Shown here piece after piece: positions 17,826 through 27,178 of a DNA stretch of 64,000 nt. Source of the DNA: Flavobacterium rivuli WB 3.3-2 = DSM 21788 (GTDB lineage: Bacteria > Bacteroidota > Bacteroidia > Flavobacteriales > Flavobacteriaceae); NCBI RefSeq assembly GCF_000378485.1, contig NZ_KB899972.1, forward strand, positions 203,772-267,771, read 5' to 3'. A model generated the notes under the pieces. It was not told the DNA's origin. It worked only from the letters and a program-made list of their open reading frames with translations, and did no database searches. Position 1 is the stretch's first letter, and each line of letters begins with the position of its first letter. The position numbers and the translations under genes were made by a program.

Positions 17826-19127
17826 ATGAAATACTACAGTTTAAATAATCCATCGCATAAAGTATCCTTTAAGGAAGCTGCCATAACCGGCATTGCGCCC
17901 GATAAAGGCCTTTACTTCCCGGAAAGCATACCACAGCTTGATGCTGATTTTATAGAGAATATAGAAAATTATACCGGGGCAGAGATTGCCTATAAAGTAA
18001 TTGCCCCATTTATAGGCGACGAAATTCCGGAAGACAGACTGAGACAAATCGTTGAGGAAACATTGTCGTTTAATTTCCCATTAGTTGAAGTTGAGGAAGA
18101 TGTGTATGCGCTGGAGTTATTCCACGGGCCTACTATGGCGTTTAAAGATGTGGGTGCACGCTTTATGTCGCGCTGCCTTAACTACTTTACAAAAGACGAA
18201 GCAGATAAAAAAATAACCATACTCGTAGCAACATCCGGAGATACCGGTGGCGCTGTAGCAAGTGGCTTTCTTGGTGTAGAGGGTATTAATGTAGTAATAT
18301 TATACCCAAGCGGTAAAGTAAGCGATGTACAGGAAAAACAGTTAACCACACTCGGCCAGAATATTACTGCCCTTGAGGTAGAAGGCACATTTGACGATTG
18401 CCAGGATATGGTAAAAAAAGCATTCCTTGATGAAGAACTTAAAGACGTGAGCTTAACATCGGCCAACTCGATAAATATTGCACGTTGGCTGCCGCAAATG
18501 TTCTACTACTTTTTTGCCTACAAAGCTTTAAAGAAGGCCGGCAAGCCACTTGTTGTAGCAGTACCCAGCGGTAACTTTGGCAATATTTGCGCGGGTATGA
18601 TGGCTAAAAAAATCGGGCTGCCCATTGCTCATTTTATAGCGGCTACCAATGCCAATGATACCGTGCCACGCTATATGGATACACAGGAATATACACCCAA
18701 AGGCACTATAGAAACGCTATCTAACGCTATGGATGTGAGTAACCCAAGCAATTTTGTACGCATACTGGAGTTGTTCGGGAAGCAATTTGGGAAGCTTGAT
18801 GAAGAACTGACTTCATACAGTTTTACGGATAAGGAAACTATAGCTGCCCTGCAAAAAGTATATACCGAAGATGAATACCTGTGCGACCCGCATGGGGCTG
18901 TAGGGTACTTAGGCTTAAAAAAATATCTGGCAGATAAGCATGGTGAATACACAGGCGTGTTCCTTGAAACTGCCCACCCGGTTAAGTTTGCCGACAGTAT
19001 TATTAAAAACCTTGCTATTGAAATCCCTATACCTGAGCAAATAAAAAGTGTTATGAATGGCGAGAAAAAAGTTATTGCTATAAATAGTTATGAAGGGTTG
19101 AAGGGATATTTGTTATCAGCGCAGTAG
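17826..19127 (+). CDS. thrC: Threonine synthase
   Basis: 433 residues, a PLP enzyme converting O-phosphohomoserine to threonine. The PLP lysine is Lys107 in FHGPTMAFKDVGARF. The phosphate-binding loop is ATSGDTGGAVA, and the N-terminal YYSLNNPSHKVSFKEA is typical of the bacterial type. It is the last gene of the thr operon and completes aspartate-semialdehyde to threonine together with ThrA and ThrB. Confidence 0.95.
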   Translation: MKYYSLNNPSHKVSFKEAAITGIAPDKGLYFPESIPQLDADFIENIENYTGAEIAYKVIAPFIGDEIPEDRLRQIVEETLSFNFPLVEVEEDVYALELFHGPTMAFKDVGARFMSRCLNYFTKDEADKKITILVATSGDTGGAVASGFLGVEGINVVILYPSGKVSDVQEKQLTTLGQNITALEVEGTFDDCQDMVKKAFLDEELKDVSLTSANSINIARWLPQMFYYFFAYKALKKAGKPLVVAVPSGNFGNICAGMMAKKIGLPIAHFIAATNANDTVPRYMDTQEYTPKGTIETLSNAMDVSNPSNFVRILELFGKQFGKLDEELTSYSFTDKETIAALQKVYTEDEYLCDPHGAVGYLGLKKYLADKHGEYTGVFLETAHPVKFADSIIKNLAIEIPIPEQIKSVMNGEKKVIAINSYEGLKGYLLSAQ

Positions 19128-19346
19128 GTAGTATTAACAAAGACTATAAGAATTCATAAAGCCAAAACAGTTTAAATTTTGAATAGATAATTTCCTGCTA
19201 CTTATATTACACACAAAGCAATCTGATAAATTAGGAATCACACGTTGCTGCAATTTCGTTAATAAATCATAATTGTTAAAATACAGATACATTGGTTGCG
19301 GTTTTTTCAATAAATTAGCGCAATCAAACTTTTACTTTACACATAA

Positions 19347-20441
19347 ATGAAAAATACTGCGCTTACGCACATACACGAGGGCCTTGGTGCCAAAATGGTT
19401 CCGTTTGCGGGCTTCAATATGCCTGTACTTTATGAAGGAGTTAATGCAGAACACGACACGGTGCGCAACGGCGTGGGTGTTTTTGACGTATCGCACATGG
19501 GAGAATTTCTTTTAAGCGGCCCTAAAGCATTAGACCTGATACAAAAAGTTACCAGTAACGATGCCTCTCAGCTTACTATTGGCAGGGCACAGTATTCTTG
19601 TTTACCTAACCTTATTGGCGGTATTGTAGACGACCTTATTGTGTACAAACTTAAAGAAGAAGAATATTTGCTTGTTGTAAATGCAAGTAACATAGATAAA
19701 GACTGGGAATGGATATCGTCTCATAACGATCTTGACGTTACCATGCGCAACCTTAGCGATGATTATTCGCTGCTTGCCATTCAGGGGCCTATGGCTATGG
19801 AGGCAATGCAATCGTTAACATCTATAGACCTTGCCGCCATTAAGTATTACCATTTTGAAGTGGCCGATTTTGCAGGTATAGAGCATGTAATTATTTCAGC
19901 TACAGGATATACCGGTAGTGGTGGCTTTGAGATTTATGCAAAAAACAGCGAGATAGAACAAATTTGGAACAAAGTATTTGAGGCAGGCGCCGCTTATGAC
20001 ATTAAGCCTATAGGCCTTGCTGCCCGCGATACGTTACGTTTAGAGATGGGCTTTTGCCTTTATGGTAACGATATTAACGATACAACATCGCCTCTTGAAG
20101 CAGGTTTAGGATGGATAACCAAGTTTAATAAAAATTTCGTAAATTCAGAATCTCTAAAGCAGCAAAAAGAAGTTGGTGTAAGCCGCAAGCTTATAGGCTT
20201 TGAACTAACCGAAAGAGGTGTGCCACGCCACGATTACGAAATTGTAGATGCCGAAGGTACTGTTATAGGTATTGTAACATCGGGCACTATGGCACCTTCA
20301 CTTAACAAAGGTATTGGCATGGGTTATGTACCAACCGAATATGCTGCACCGGGAAGCGAAATATTTATTCGCATTCGTAAAAACGATGTGGCTGCAACGG
20401 TAGTAAAACTACCTTTCTATAAAAAAGAAGAAAAAGAATAG
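19347..20441 (+). CDS. gcvT: Glycine cleavage system T protein (aminomethyltransferase)
   Basis: 364 residues. It transfers the methylene group from aminomethyl-lipoyl H protein to tetrahydrofolate and releases ammonia. Family motifs are [50 protein letters not shown] ([14 protein letters not shown]) and the C-terminal [21 protein letters not shown]. No other gcv genes are adjacent, as is common in Flavobacteriaceae. The S41 protease gene follows after one base, so the two are probably co-transcribed. Confidence 0.95.
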   Translation: MKNTALTHIHEGLGAKMVPFAGFNMPVLYEGVNAEHDTVRNGVGVFDVSHMGEFLLSGPKALDLIQKVTSNDASQLTIGRAQYSCLPNLIGGIVDDLIVYKLKEEEYLLVVNASNIDKDWEWISSHNDLDVTMRNLSDDYSLLAIQGPMAMEAMQSLTSIDLAAIKYYHFEVADFAGIEHVIISATGYTGSGGFEIYAKNSEIEQIWNKVFEAGAAYDIKPIGLAARDTLRLEMGFCLYGNDINDTTSPLEAGLGWITKFNKNFVNSESLKQQKEVGVSRKLIGFELTERGVPRHDYEIVDAEGTVIGIVTSGTMAPSLNKGIGMGYVPTEYAAPGSEIFIRIRKNDVAATVVKLPFYKKEEKE

Positions 20442-20442
20442 T

Positions 20443-22488
20443 ATGAAAAAAATAGCTGTATTGGCCTTTTTTTGCTCCCTACAGGCAATGGCACAGGGGC
20501 AGGAAAAGGCATGCAGCGTTTTTAGCCGCATTAATGATGTGCTGCAAACCAGGCATTATAAACCAAAACCGGTAGACGACAGCCTTTCGGTTTATGTCTA
20601 CACTACAGTAATGGAGCAGCTGGACGATAACAAAATATTGTTTTTAGCCCAGGAAAATGCGTTGTTGGAAAAACATAAGTACAAAATAGACGATTACCTT
20701 ACCGGTAAAGACTGTGCTTTTTTTGGAGATTTTGTAGCTTCATATAAAAAAGCACTGGAGCGCAACAAAAGATTTGTAGAAGAAATTGCCAAAGAACCCC
20801 TCTCCTACAATTCTAAAGACACCATTTTTTACAGCAAAAAAACATTCCCCTACCATTCTGACCCGGAACGGATTAAAAAATTTTTGCGCAAGAAAATAAC
20901 CTTCGATATACTGGAGGACATATCTATGCTTAGTAAAAACAAAGATTCACTTCGCGGTAAAGTGGCCGGGCTTTTTGAAGCATCTAAAAATAAAGTTATA
21001 GACACTTACCTCTGCCGTGTAAACAGTCAGCTTAACCCGTCGGAAGGATTTGACGAGAGTATGTACAACAGGTTTTACTCGGTATTCTGTTCGTATTTCG
21101 ACCCGCATTCCACTTATTTTAATTATAACGAAAAAGCGTCTTTTGTATCATCAATCTCTACCGAAAATTATTCGCTTGGCATTTATGTAAGCCAAAACGA
21201 AAAAGAAGAGATCGTTGTGGAAGAAGTGGTTCCAGGAGGGCCGGCCTTTGGCACTAAAAAAGTTGAAAAGGGCGACAAGATTATAAAGCTCGCTGCAAAC
21301 GATACGGAATATACGGTATCATGCGCATCTATGGAGGCCATAAACAATATTGTAAGCAGCGATAATTACAAAAAAGTAGACCTCACCATGCGTAAAAAAG
21401 ATGGTACGCTGTACAACGTTAGCCTGGAAAAACAAATTATGAAAGCCGATGACCACACTGTTTACAGCTTTATACTGGGCGAAGGCAAACAAAAAACAGG
21501 CTACATAAAAATACCAAGCTTTTATACCGCTTTTGAAAATGGCGACCAAAATGGAGGTGTTGCCGATGACGTGGCTAAAGAGGTGGCTAAACTTAAAAAA
21601 AGCGAGATAAGCGGCCTTATTATAGACCTGCAATATAATGGTGGCGGCTCTATGGACGAGGTTATCCGTATGGCGGGCATGTTTATTAGCTTTGGCCCTA
21701 TAGCAGTAGTAACTGACAGGAATATGCAATATAACACCATTCGCGATTATAACCGCGGCATGTTGTATAATGGCCCCATGATAGTATTAGTAAACGGTTT
21801 TACAGCATCTGCCAGCGAATTTTTTGCCGGTGTAATGCAGGATTATAACCGTGCCGTTATTGTGGGTACACCCACTGTAGGCAAGGCAACTATGCAAACC
21901 ATACAACAACTGGACAACGACGACCCTAACGATTTTGTAAAAGTTACTATAGATAAGTTTTACCGCGTTACAGGTAAGAGCAGCCAGTACACAGGCATAC
22001 TGCCGGATGTAGAGTTGCCTACTTTTTTTAACGATATGCTGCCCCGCGAAAAGACCATGCCTACTGCCCTAAAAAATGACAGTATAGACATTAGCCTGCG
22101 CTACAGCAAAATGCCCGATGAAATTTTAAAAGAGGCCGTGGTACTGAGCAAAGAACGTATAAATAAGAGTAAATCGCTTAATCACATAAAAGAGGTTAAC
22201 ACTAAAATTAACGGCGTTTATAAAAACCAGAAGCCACCACTACCTGTTACCTTTGACACCGTTTATGACGATGTGCATGTTACAGATAACCTGTGGAAAG
22301 AAATATCCGGCGAGATGGATAAGGAAAGCAGTGTAACTGTAACCCCGGTTACAGGTGCTGTTGAAACAGAGAAAGATTCGTTTTTAAAGACGGTTACAGA
22401 GTCTAAAGTAAAATCGGTACGGACAGACCCGTACATATTTGAGAGCCTGAAAATACTGCAGGACATGAACAATTATAAAAAGAGATAG
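20443..22488 (+). CDS. S41 family C-terminal processing protease (Prc/Tsp-like)
   Basis: 681 residues with a signal peptide (about 1-19, ending MAQGQ). An N-terminal helical region precedes a PDZ domain around residues 235-330 (LGIYVSQNEKEEIVVEEVVPGGPA). The S41 protease core contains NGFTASASEFFAG with the predicted catalytic Ser456 and GTPTVGKATMQ with Lys481, 25 residues apart as in E. coli Prc. It should act in the periplasm on the C-termini of envelope proteins. The C-terminal part resembles the DUF3340 helical domain of Prc. Confidence 0.9.
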   Translation: MKKIAVLAFFCSLQAMAQGQEKACSVFSRINDVLQTRHYKPKPVDDSLSVYVYTTVMEQLDDNKILFLAQENALLEKHKYKIDDYLTGKDCAFFGDFVASYKKALERNKRFVEEIAKEPLSYNSKDTIFYSKKTFPYHSDPERIKKFLRKKITFDILEDISMLSKNKDSLRGKVAGLFEASKNKVIDTYLCRVNSQLNPSEGFDESMYNRFYSVFCSYFDPHSTYFNYNEKASFVSSISTENYSLGIYVSQNEKEEIVVEEVVPGGPAFGTKKVEKGDKIIKLAANDTEYTVSCASMEAINNIVSSDNYKKVDLTMRKKDGTLYNVSLEKQIMKADDHTVYSFILGEGKQKTGYIKIPSFYTAFENGDQNGGVADDVAKEVAKLKKSEISGLIIDLQYNGGGSMDEVIRMAGMFISFGPIAVVTDRNMQYNTIRDYNRGMLYNGPMIVLVNGFTASASEFFAGVMQDYNRAVIVGTPTVGKATMQTIQQLDNDDPNDFVKVTIDKFYRVTGKSSQYTGILPDVELPTFFNDMLPREKTMPTALKNDSIDISLRYSKMPDEILKEAVVLSKERINKSKSLNHIKEVNTKINGVYKNQKPPLPVTFDTVYDDVHVTDNLWKEISGEMDKESSVTVTPVTGAVETEKDSFLKTVTESKVKSVRTDPYIFESLKILQDMNNYKKR

Positions 22489-22503
22489 CAGCAAAATTTG
22501 TGT

Positions 22504-22533
22504 TTGCAAAAACAACGAATAATTATAAATTTG
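22504..22533 (+). promoter_or_regulatory. Promoter of the YebC family gene
   Basis: TTG at 22504-22506, a 19-base spacer and TAAATTTG at 22526-22533 match the Bacteroidota consensus exactly. It lies 19 bases before the ATG at 22553. Confidence 0.8.
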
Positions 22534-22552
22534 TGCTGCAAATTATTTAACT

Positions 22553-23266
22553 ATGGGAAGAGCGTTTGAATTTAGGAAAGCCAGGAAAATGAAACGTTGG
22601 TCGGCTATGGCCAAAACGTTTACAAGGATAGGTAAAGATATAGTAATGGCCGTTAAAGAAGGCGGGCCAAATGCCGAAACTAACTCCAGGCTAAGGGCGG
22701 TTATACAAAATGCCAAGGCAGCTAACATGCCTAAAGATAATGTAGAGCGTGCCATTAAAAAAGCATCTGATAAGGATACCGCAAATTTTAAGGAGGTATT
22801 GTTTGAAGGATATGCACCTCACGGCATTGCCATACTTATAGAAACCGCTACAGATAATAACAACCGTACGGTAGCAAACATCCGCAGTTATTTTAATAAA
22901 TGTAATGGTACTATGGGTACGCAGGGATCTGTAGAATTTATGTTCGACCATACCTGTAACTTCCGTATTCCTGCCGAAGGCCGCGATGTTGAAGAGATGG
23001 AGCTTGAAATGATCGACTTTGGCGTAGAAGAGATTTTTGCCGATGAAGATGGCGGTATCGTTATGTATGCCCCGTTTGAAAGTTTTGGTGCCATCCAGAA
23101 AGAATTAGAGCACAGAGGTATTGAGATATTATCTTCAGGCTTTGAAAGGATTCCGCAAATTACTAAAGAACTTACCGAAGACCAGGTTGCTGATGTTGAG
23201 AAACTTCTTGAAAAAATTGAGGAGGACGACGACGTTATGAACGTGTACCACACTATGCAGGAGTAA
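22553..23266 (+). CDS. yebC: YebC/PmpR family protein
   Basis: 237 residues matching the YebC/TACO1 family throughout: MGRAFEFRKARKMKRW at the start, NMPKDNVERAIKKAS, EGYAPHGIAILIE and TDNNNRTVANIRSYF. Members are described as transcription regulators (PmpR) and, more recently, as ribosome-associated factors that help translation of difficult sequences. It is monocistronic, with an exact promoter. Confidence 0.93.
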   Translation: MGRAFEFRKARKMKRWSAMAKTFTRIGKDIVMAVKEGGPNAETNSRLRAVIQNAKAANMPKDNVERAIKKASDKDTANFKEVLFEGYAPHGIAILIETATDNNNRTVANIRSYFNKCNGTMGTQGSVEFMFDHTCNFRIPAEGRDVEEMELEMIDFGVEEIFADEDGGIVMYAPFESFGAIQKELEHRGIEILSSGFERIPQITKELTEDQVADVEKLLEKIEEDDDVMNVYHTMQE

Positions 23267-23336
23267 TACTTTTGCTTATATATTTATATTGAAGGCTGCC
23301 GTGAGGTGGCCTTTACTTTTTTTTAGAATGTGAGTT

Positions 23337-23424
23337 CCTGCAAGGTCTTTAAGACCTTGTAGGTATAATTATTTTCAATAGTTATTGTAAGGTTAAACCT
23401 ACAAGGTCTTAGAAACCTTGCAGG
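23337..23424. repeat. CTGCAAGGT-type palindromic repeat
   Basis: CCTGCAAGGTC and CCTTGCAGG form the outer arms, with inner copies AAGACCTTGTAGGT and ACCTACAAGGTCTT. It is a large imperfect inverted repeat of a kind often scattered between Bacteroidota genes. It lies 70 bases after the YebC gene and may serve as its terminator. Confidence 0.75.
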
Positions 23425-23457
23425 TTAAGTACTACACTACATCCAAAAAACACCTAA

Positions 23458-23560
23458 AGCACTCGCTTAGCCCTGATTGCAGCGGCATCCTGCCAACCGC
23501 AGGGAGGCAGATAAAGCGGAAAGCAGGAACAGGGCTTATAAAATGCGCAAGCGTAGTGCT
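23458..23560 (+). ncRNA. Candidate structured RNA / structured repeat
   Basis: Nested complementary arms are visible. AGCACTCGCTT (23458-23468) pairs with AAGCGTAGTGCT (23549-23560) with one bulge. AGCCCTG (23469-23475) pairs with CAGGGCT (23530-23536). An inner hairpin pairs CTGCC (23490-23494) with GGCAG (23506-23510). Blocks such as AGCCCTGAT...AGCGGCATCCT and AGCGGAAAGCAGGA are, to my memory, recurrent in intergenic regions of Flavobacterium genomes. Whether it is an independent RNA, a 3' UTR element or a dispersed repeat is not known. Confidence 0.5.
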
Positions 23561-23644
23561 GCTTATAAAAACCTGAAATTCAACCCTAAACGAATGATCA
23601 TGCAATTTATTACATATAAAATAGTATCTTTTTTTCATGAAACT

Positions 23645-23669
23645 GTAACATCTTAAGTTTCGCAACGTC
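23645..23669 (+). promoter_or_regulatory. Candidate ECF-type promoter of the sigma factor gene
   Basis: GTAACA at 23645-23650, a 15-base spacer and CGTC at 23666-23669 resemble the AAC / CGTC elements used by extracytoplasmic-function sigma factors. It lies 25 bases before the sigma factor start, which suggests autoregulation. Confidence 0.5.
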
Positions 23670-23694
23670 ATTAGTATAAACCAAGCAACCAAAG

Positions 23695-24246
23695 TTGAGT
23701 AACGCAAACCCGGATATAGATACATTAATAACCCTGTGCAGGCAGGGCAACCGCAACGCGCAGTTTGAGGTGTATAACCGCTATTATAAAACCATGTTTA
23801 ACACGGCGCTGCGTATTGTTAAGGACAGCCACTGGGCCGAAGATATTATGCAGGAAGCATTTTTAAAGGCGTTTACCAAGCTGGATTCGTTTAAAGGCGA
23901 GGTTACTTTTGGCGCATGGTTAAAAAAAATTGTGGTTAACCAGACACTTGATAATTACAAGAAGATAAACAGGAATGCCATGGACAGCCTGGATGATATT
24001 TTGTATAAAGTAGAAGATGATGGTTATAAGGAAGAGGCAAAACTGGACTTTACTAATATGAAGGTTCAGCAGGTTATGGCGGCCCTGCAGTCGCTTAAAG
24101 AAAATTACCGTATTGCCCTTACCCTACTGTACATTGAAGGTTACGACCATGAAGAAATTAGTGAAATTATGGCTATTACCCCCGGTAACTGCCGCACTAC
24201 CATAAGCAGGGCGAAGGAAAGCCTGCTAAAAAAACTGAATGCATGA
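23695..24246 (+). CDS. ECF RNA polymerase sigma factor
   Basis: 183 residues. The sigma-2 region contains YNRYYKTMFNTALRIVKD and AEDIMQEAFLKAF. The sigma-4 region contains YRIALTLLYIEGYDHEEISEIM followed by the recognition helix (GNCRTTISRAKESLLKKL). The start is a TTG at 23695: an in-frame TAA lies at 23677 and the next ATG (23802) would remove part of region 2. It overlaps the next gene by four bases (ATGA). With the downstream anti-sigma-like and envelope genes it forms a cell-envelope stress module. Confidence 0.9.
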   Translation: MSNANPDIDTLITLCRQGNRNAQFEVYNRYYKTMFNTALRIVKDSHWAEDIMQEAFLKAFTKLDSFKGEVTFGAWLKKIVVNQTLDNYKKINRNAMDSLDDILYKVEDDGYKEEAKLDFTNMKVQQVMAALQSLKENYRIALTLLYIEGYDHEEISEIMAITPGNCRTTISRAKESLLKKLNA

Positions 24247-24791
24247 TGAAAAATGAAAAAGACAATTTAGACGAATTATTTAGCCATTTTGAAGGCCAAT
24301 GGGATACTGATCATCCGGACTTAGGGCACCAGGAACGCTTTTTAAACAGGCTTGATGGTAAAAAGAAACAACGTTTTCCTTTTAAACTTGCAGCACCTGT
24401 AGCGGCAGCTGTTGCAATACTTATGGGTTTACTCATTGTTTTTAACCCTATGCAGAATAAAAATATGGCGCTCAATAAAATGTCGCCGCAGGCTAAGGAA
24501 ACACAAATATATTTTTCTTCTATTATAGAAAAGGAACTCACAAAAGTAGAAAAAGAAAATAGCCCCGAAACTAAAAAGATCGTTCAGGATGCCTTAAACC
24601 ACATGCAACTACTGGAAGCTGATTATAACAGGCTTACACTGGAACTACAGGAAAAGGGCGAGAACAAGAAAATTTTGCATGCCATGATTACTAACCTGCA
24701 GGTACGCATTGCATTTTTAGAAAAGGTATTGGTACAAATAGAAAATATTAAAAAGATTAAAGAAAGTCACCATGAAAACAATATTATATAA
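24243..24791 (+). CDS. Probable anti-sigma factor (single-pass membrane protein)
   Basis: 182 residues, translationally coupled to the ECF sigma factor. An acidic N-terminal cytoplasmic part (about 1-45) is followed by one membrane helix (about 46-64, LAAPVAAAVAILMGLLIVF). A periplasmic part follows that is rich in heptad-like leucine and glutamate and likely to be a coiled coil (about 105-165). No zinc-binding HxxxCxxC motif was seen. The anti-sigma role is inferred from position and topology. Confidence 0.7.
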   Translation: MMKNEKDNLDELFSHFEGQWDTDHPDLGHQERFLNRLDGKKKQRFPFKLAAPVAAAVAILMGLLIVFNPMQNKNMALNKMSPQAKETQIYFSSIIEKELTKVEKENSPETKKIVQDALNHMQLLEADYNRLTLELQEKGENKKILHAMITNLQVRIAFLEKVLVQIENIKKIKESHHENNII

Positions 24792-25827
24792 AATCCTGTT
24801 TGTTGTACTTATACTGCCCACTGTTATGATGGCAGGAAATACAAAAGGAAAATACAATAAAGAAAAACGTATAACCAAAGCCTACGTGGTAAATGGCAAT
24901 GCCGGTACTACAATTGCTAACAGGTATGGCAGCGTTTATATTACAACCTGGGATGAGAACAGGACCGAAATTGATGTGCTTATTAAAGTTAGCGGCAATG
25001 ATGAAGATGTTATTACAAAAAGGCTCGATGGCATAGATGTAGAATTTTCTGCATCAAAAGCATCTGTAACTGCCAAAACAGTAATAGCTAACTTTAGGGG
25101 CAGAAATGTAAATATAGAAATTAACTATACTGTAAAAATACCAAAAAATGGTACATTAGGCATTGCTAATCAATATGGGGCCATTAAATTAGGCAAGATT
25201 TATGGTGATATTAACCTTAGCTGCCAGTATGGAGAAGTTTCTATAGATGAACTTAATGGCGATACTAATAACCTAAAAATGCAGTACTGCAGTAGTGGCA
25301 AATTAAACTATTTTAAAAATGCCGACATCATTGCACAATATTCTGATTTTAATTTGGGAAAAGTTGGCACTTTACAGCTTGACAGCCAGTATAGCGATGT
25401 TATAGTTAATAATGCAGGTACAGTAAATTATAAATGCCAGTATGGCGACTTAATTGTACGATCTGCCGACAGGCTTACAGGCTCTGGAAGCTATTCAGAC
25501 CTTTCTTTTGGGACAATAGACCAGCTTTTAAATATTACTACAAATTATGGCGACTTAACCGTATCTAAATTAGGCAGGCTGGTTAAAAACGTAACCATCG
25601 TTAATACTTATGCCGATGTAAAATTAAACTTTGACCCGGAAATTGCTTTTGATTTTGAATTTACAGGGTCTTATTCAGATGTGTCGGGTTTAAGCAATCT
25701 TAAAACATCTGAAAAGATAGAAAAGTCATCTACATATATCTATAAAGGGTACTATAAAACAAGTGGCGTAGGCCGTATATATGTTAAGTCTCAATACGGC
25801 GACCTATCTGTGGGCAAGAGTAACTAA
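24772..25827 (+). CDS. DUF4097-like exported beta-repeat protein
   Basis: 351 residues with a signal peptide (about 1-21). The rest is a regular beta structure with repeats of about 20 residues marked by QYG(D/E/A) or YSD: NQYGAIKLG, CQYGEVSID, AQYSDFNLG, SQYSDVIVN, CQYGDLIVR, TNYGDLTVS and SQYGDLSVG. This is the pattern of DUF4097/adhesin-like beta-helix proteins that often end sigma/anti-sigma operons in Bacteroidota. It overlaps the anti-sigma gene by 20 bases. Its role is unknown; it may be an envelope sensor or target. Confidence 0.75.
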   Translation: MKTILYKILFVVLILPTVMMAGNTKGKYNKEKRITKAYVVNGNAGTTIANRYGSVYITTWDENRTEIDVLIKVSGNDEDVITKRLDGIDVEFSASKASVTAKTVIANFRGRNVNIEINYTVKIPKNGTLGIANQYGAIKLGKIYGDINLSCQYGEVSIDELNGDTNNLKMQYCSSGKLNYFKNADIIAQYSDFNLGKVGTLQLDSQYSDVIVNNAGTVNYKCQYGDLIVRSADRLTGSGSYSDLSFGTIDQLLNITTNYGDLTVSKLGRLVKNVTIVNTYADVKLNFDPEIAFDFEFTGSYSDVSGLSNLKTSEKIEKSSTYIYKGYYKTSGVGRIYVKSQYGDLSVGKSN

Positions 25828-25935
25828 GACAATAATAATTAGCAAAAGTCAATTTGAATTAATTGCAATCAGGGCTTTACAGTTCAGTCATCATCAATAA
25901 TCATTAGTTCATTACGTTTAAATCAAATATTTAAA

Positions 25936-25975
25936 CCCAATAAAAAGGCTCCTTTACAGGAGCCTTTTTATTGGG
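25936..25975. terminator. Strong bidirectional terminator
   Basis: A perfect 17-base stem (CCCAATAAAAAGGCTCC and its complement) with a TTTACA loop lies between convergent genes. It gives a T run on both strands. Confidence 0.9.
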
Positions 25976-25986
25976 TAATTTAAAAT

Positions 25987-26505
25987 TTATTTTAGCACTT
26001 TAATATCGCTTTCTTTAATATTGAATTTTTTAACCACGGCATCATAGTTACTATAATCAAATCTTGCAGAGCTATCATAACCCGGTAATATTACAACTCT
26101 AAATATCTGGTTGTTAATATATGTTGGTGTTTCCTGTAAATCGTAATTAGCATCTACGGTAAATAATATAGTTCCCTGGTCAAAATTAAAATCATAATCA
26201 ATTTCATCTGCCCCGTTGTGTATCGTTCTTGGTATTAATTGCCATACAGGCGCATTATTAGCACCCGGATCAACTGTTCTTCTATAAACGAGTATCATAT
26301 CTGCAGGTAAGATTTGAGGATTCAGGTCATATATTAAAGAATACATATTGATTGAAGAATCGTAAGCAAAATTTACCGGCCCTACCTGGAAAACCTCATT
26401 TTCTACAACCTGGTTAGCGGGAACTACGGCAACATCGTCATCATTATTACAACCCGTTAACGAAATAAGCCCAATAGCAGAAAAAAGTATAAGTATCTTT
26501 TTCAT
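25987..26505 (-). CDS. Lipoprotein of unknown function
   Basis: 172 residues with a lipoprotein signal peptide (MKKILILFSAIGLISLTGC). The cysteine is followed by NNDDD, an acidic stretch like the lipoprotein export signal that sends Bacteroidota lipoproteins to the cell surface. The rest is a mostly beta, acidic protein with no motif I recognise. It is convergent with the DUF4097-like gene and has its own terminator. Confidence 0.75.
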   Translation of the reverse strand: MKKILILFSAIGLISLTGCNNDDDVAVVPANQVVENEVFQVGPVNFAYDSSINMYSLIYDLNPQILPADMILVYRRTVDPGANNAPVWQLIPRTIHNGADEIDYDFNFDQGTILFTVDANYDLQETPTYINNQIFRVVILPGYDSSARFDYSNYDAVVKKFNIKESDIKVLK

Positions 26506-26617
26506 AATTTAAATTTTATGTATTATTATTAGTTACTAAGGTAGATTCAAAAAATGAGCCAGAAAATCGTTTTAGCTTAATTTTAATAAAATTTTATTTA
26601 TCTACCTTTACCATATT

Positions 26618-27178
26618 ATGAACACGAACCTCAATCTTTATATGGTTTTGCTGGGATGCACACCTCCCGGCAGGCTAACAGAGCAGCACGATATCTTTTT
26701 TGGGATAGGTAAATCAGTGCTTGATTTAAAACGCGATATGTATGCCTCATGGCCCGATGCAGGGCAGCTGCATGGAGACTCATGGAGGGCGGTAACACAC
26801 GTAAATGGCTACCGGATATCTATTGTACCGAAAGAAGAAGCTACAGAACAACCCGAAAAATTATTCCTGATTAACCTGGGTGGTTACAAACCCGGCGAGT
26901 TTGAAGAATACCATTATAAAGCCCTTATAGTTGCAGATACTATGAGCAAGGCTATTAAAGAATCTAAAAAAACTATTTTTTACAAACATTATGGCTTTAA
27001 AGGTGCCGAAAGCCATATTGATGAAAAGTATGGCCTTGACGTAGATGATATGCATAAGGTGGAGGACATATTGCCCGCACACATGAAAGATAAATACCAC
27101 ATTAAAATTACCAAAACTGATGATGGCATTGAAGACGACTTGCACATTGGCTATTTAAAACTGGGTAAAGCTTTATAA
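26618..27178 (+). CDS. DUF1543 domain protein
   Basis: 186 residues matching the DUF1543 family: LYMVLLGCTPPGRLTEQHDIFF at the start, WPDAGQLHGDSW, and NLGGYKPGEFEE... in the centre, with a second repeat-like half (DDLHIGYLKLG). It is a cytoplasmic protein of unknown function. It is convergent with the Lrp-type regulator gene, which ends immediately after its stop codon. Confidence 0.85.
   Translation: MNTNLNLYMVLLGCTPPGRLTEQHDIFFGIGKSVLDLKRDMYASWPDAGQLHGDSWRAVTHVNGYRISIVPKEEATEQPEKLFLINLGGYKPGEFEEYHYKALIVADTMSKAIKESKKTIFYKHYGFKGAESHIDEKYGLDVDDMHKVEDILPAHMKDKYHIKITKTDDGIEDDLHIGYLKLGKAL

Noticed and set aside
19128..19346. A glycine riboswitch before gcvT
   Set aside because: The 219-base gap is AT-rich and lacks the conserved paired stems and GGA-type core of glycine riboswitches.
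24900..25820. DNA-level tandem repeats in the DUF4097-like gene
   Set aside because: The QYGD repeats are visible only in the protein; the DNA copies differ at most third positions and have variable spacing.
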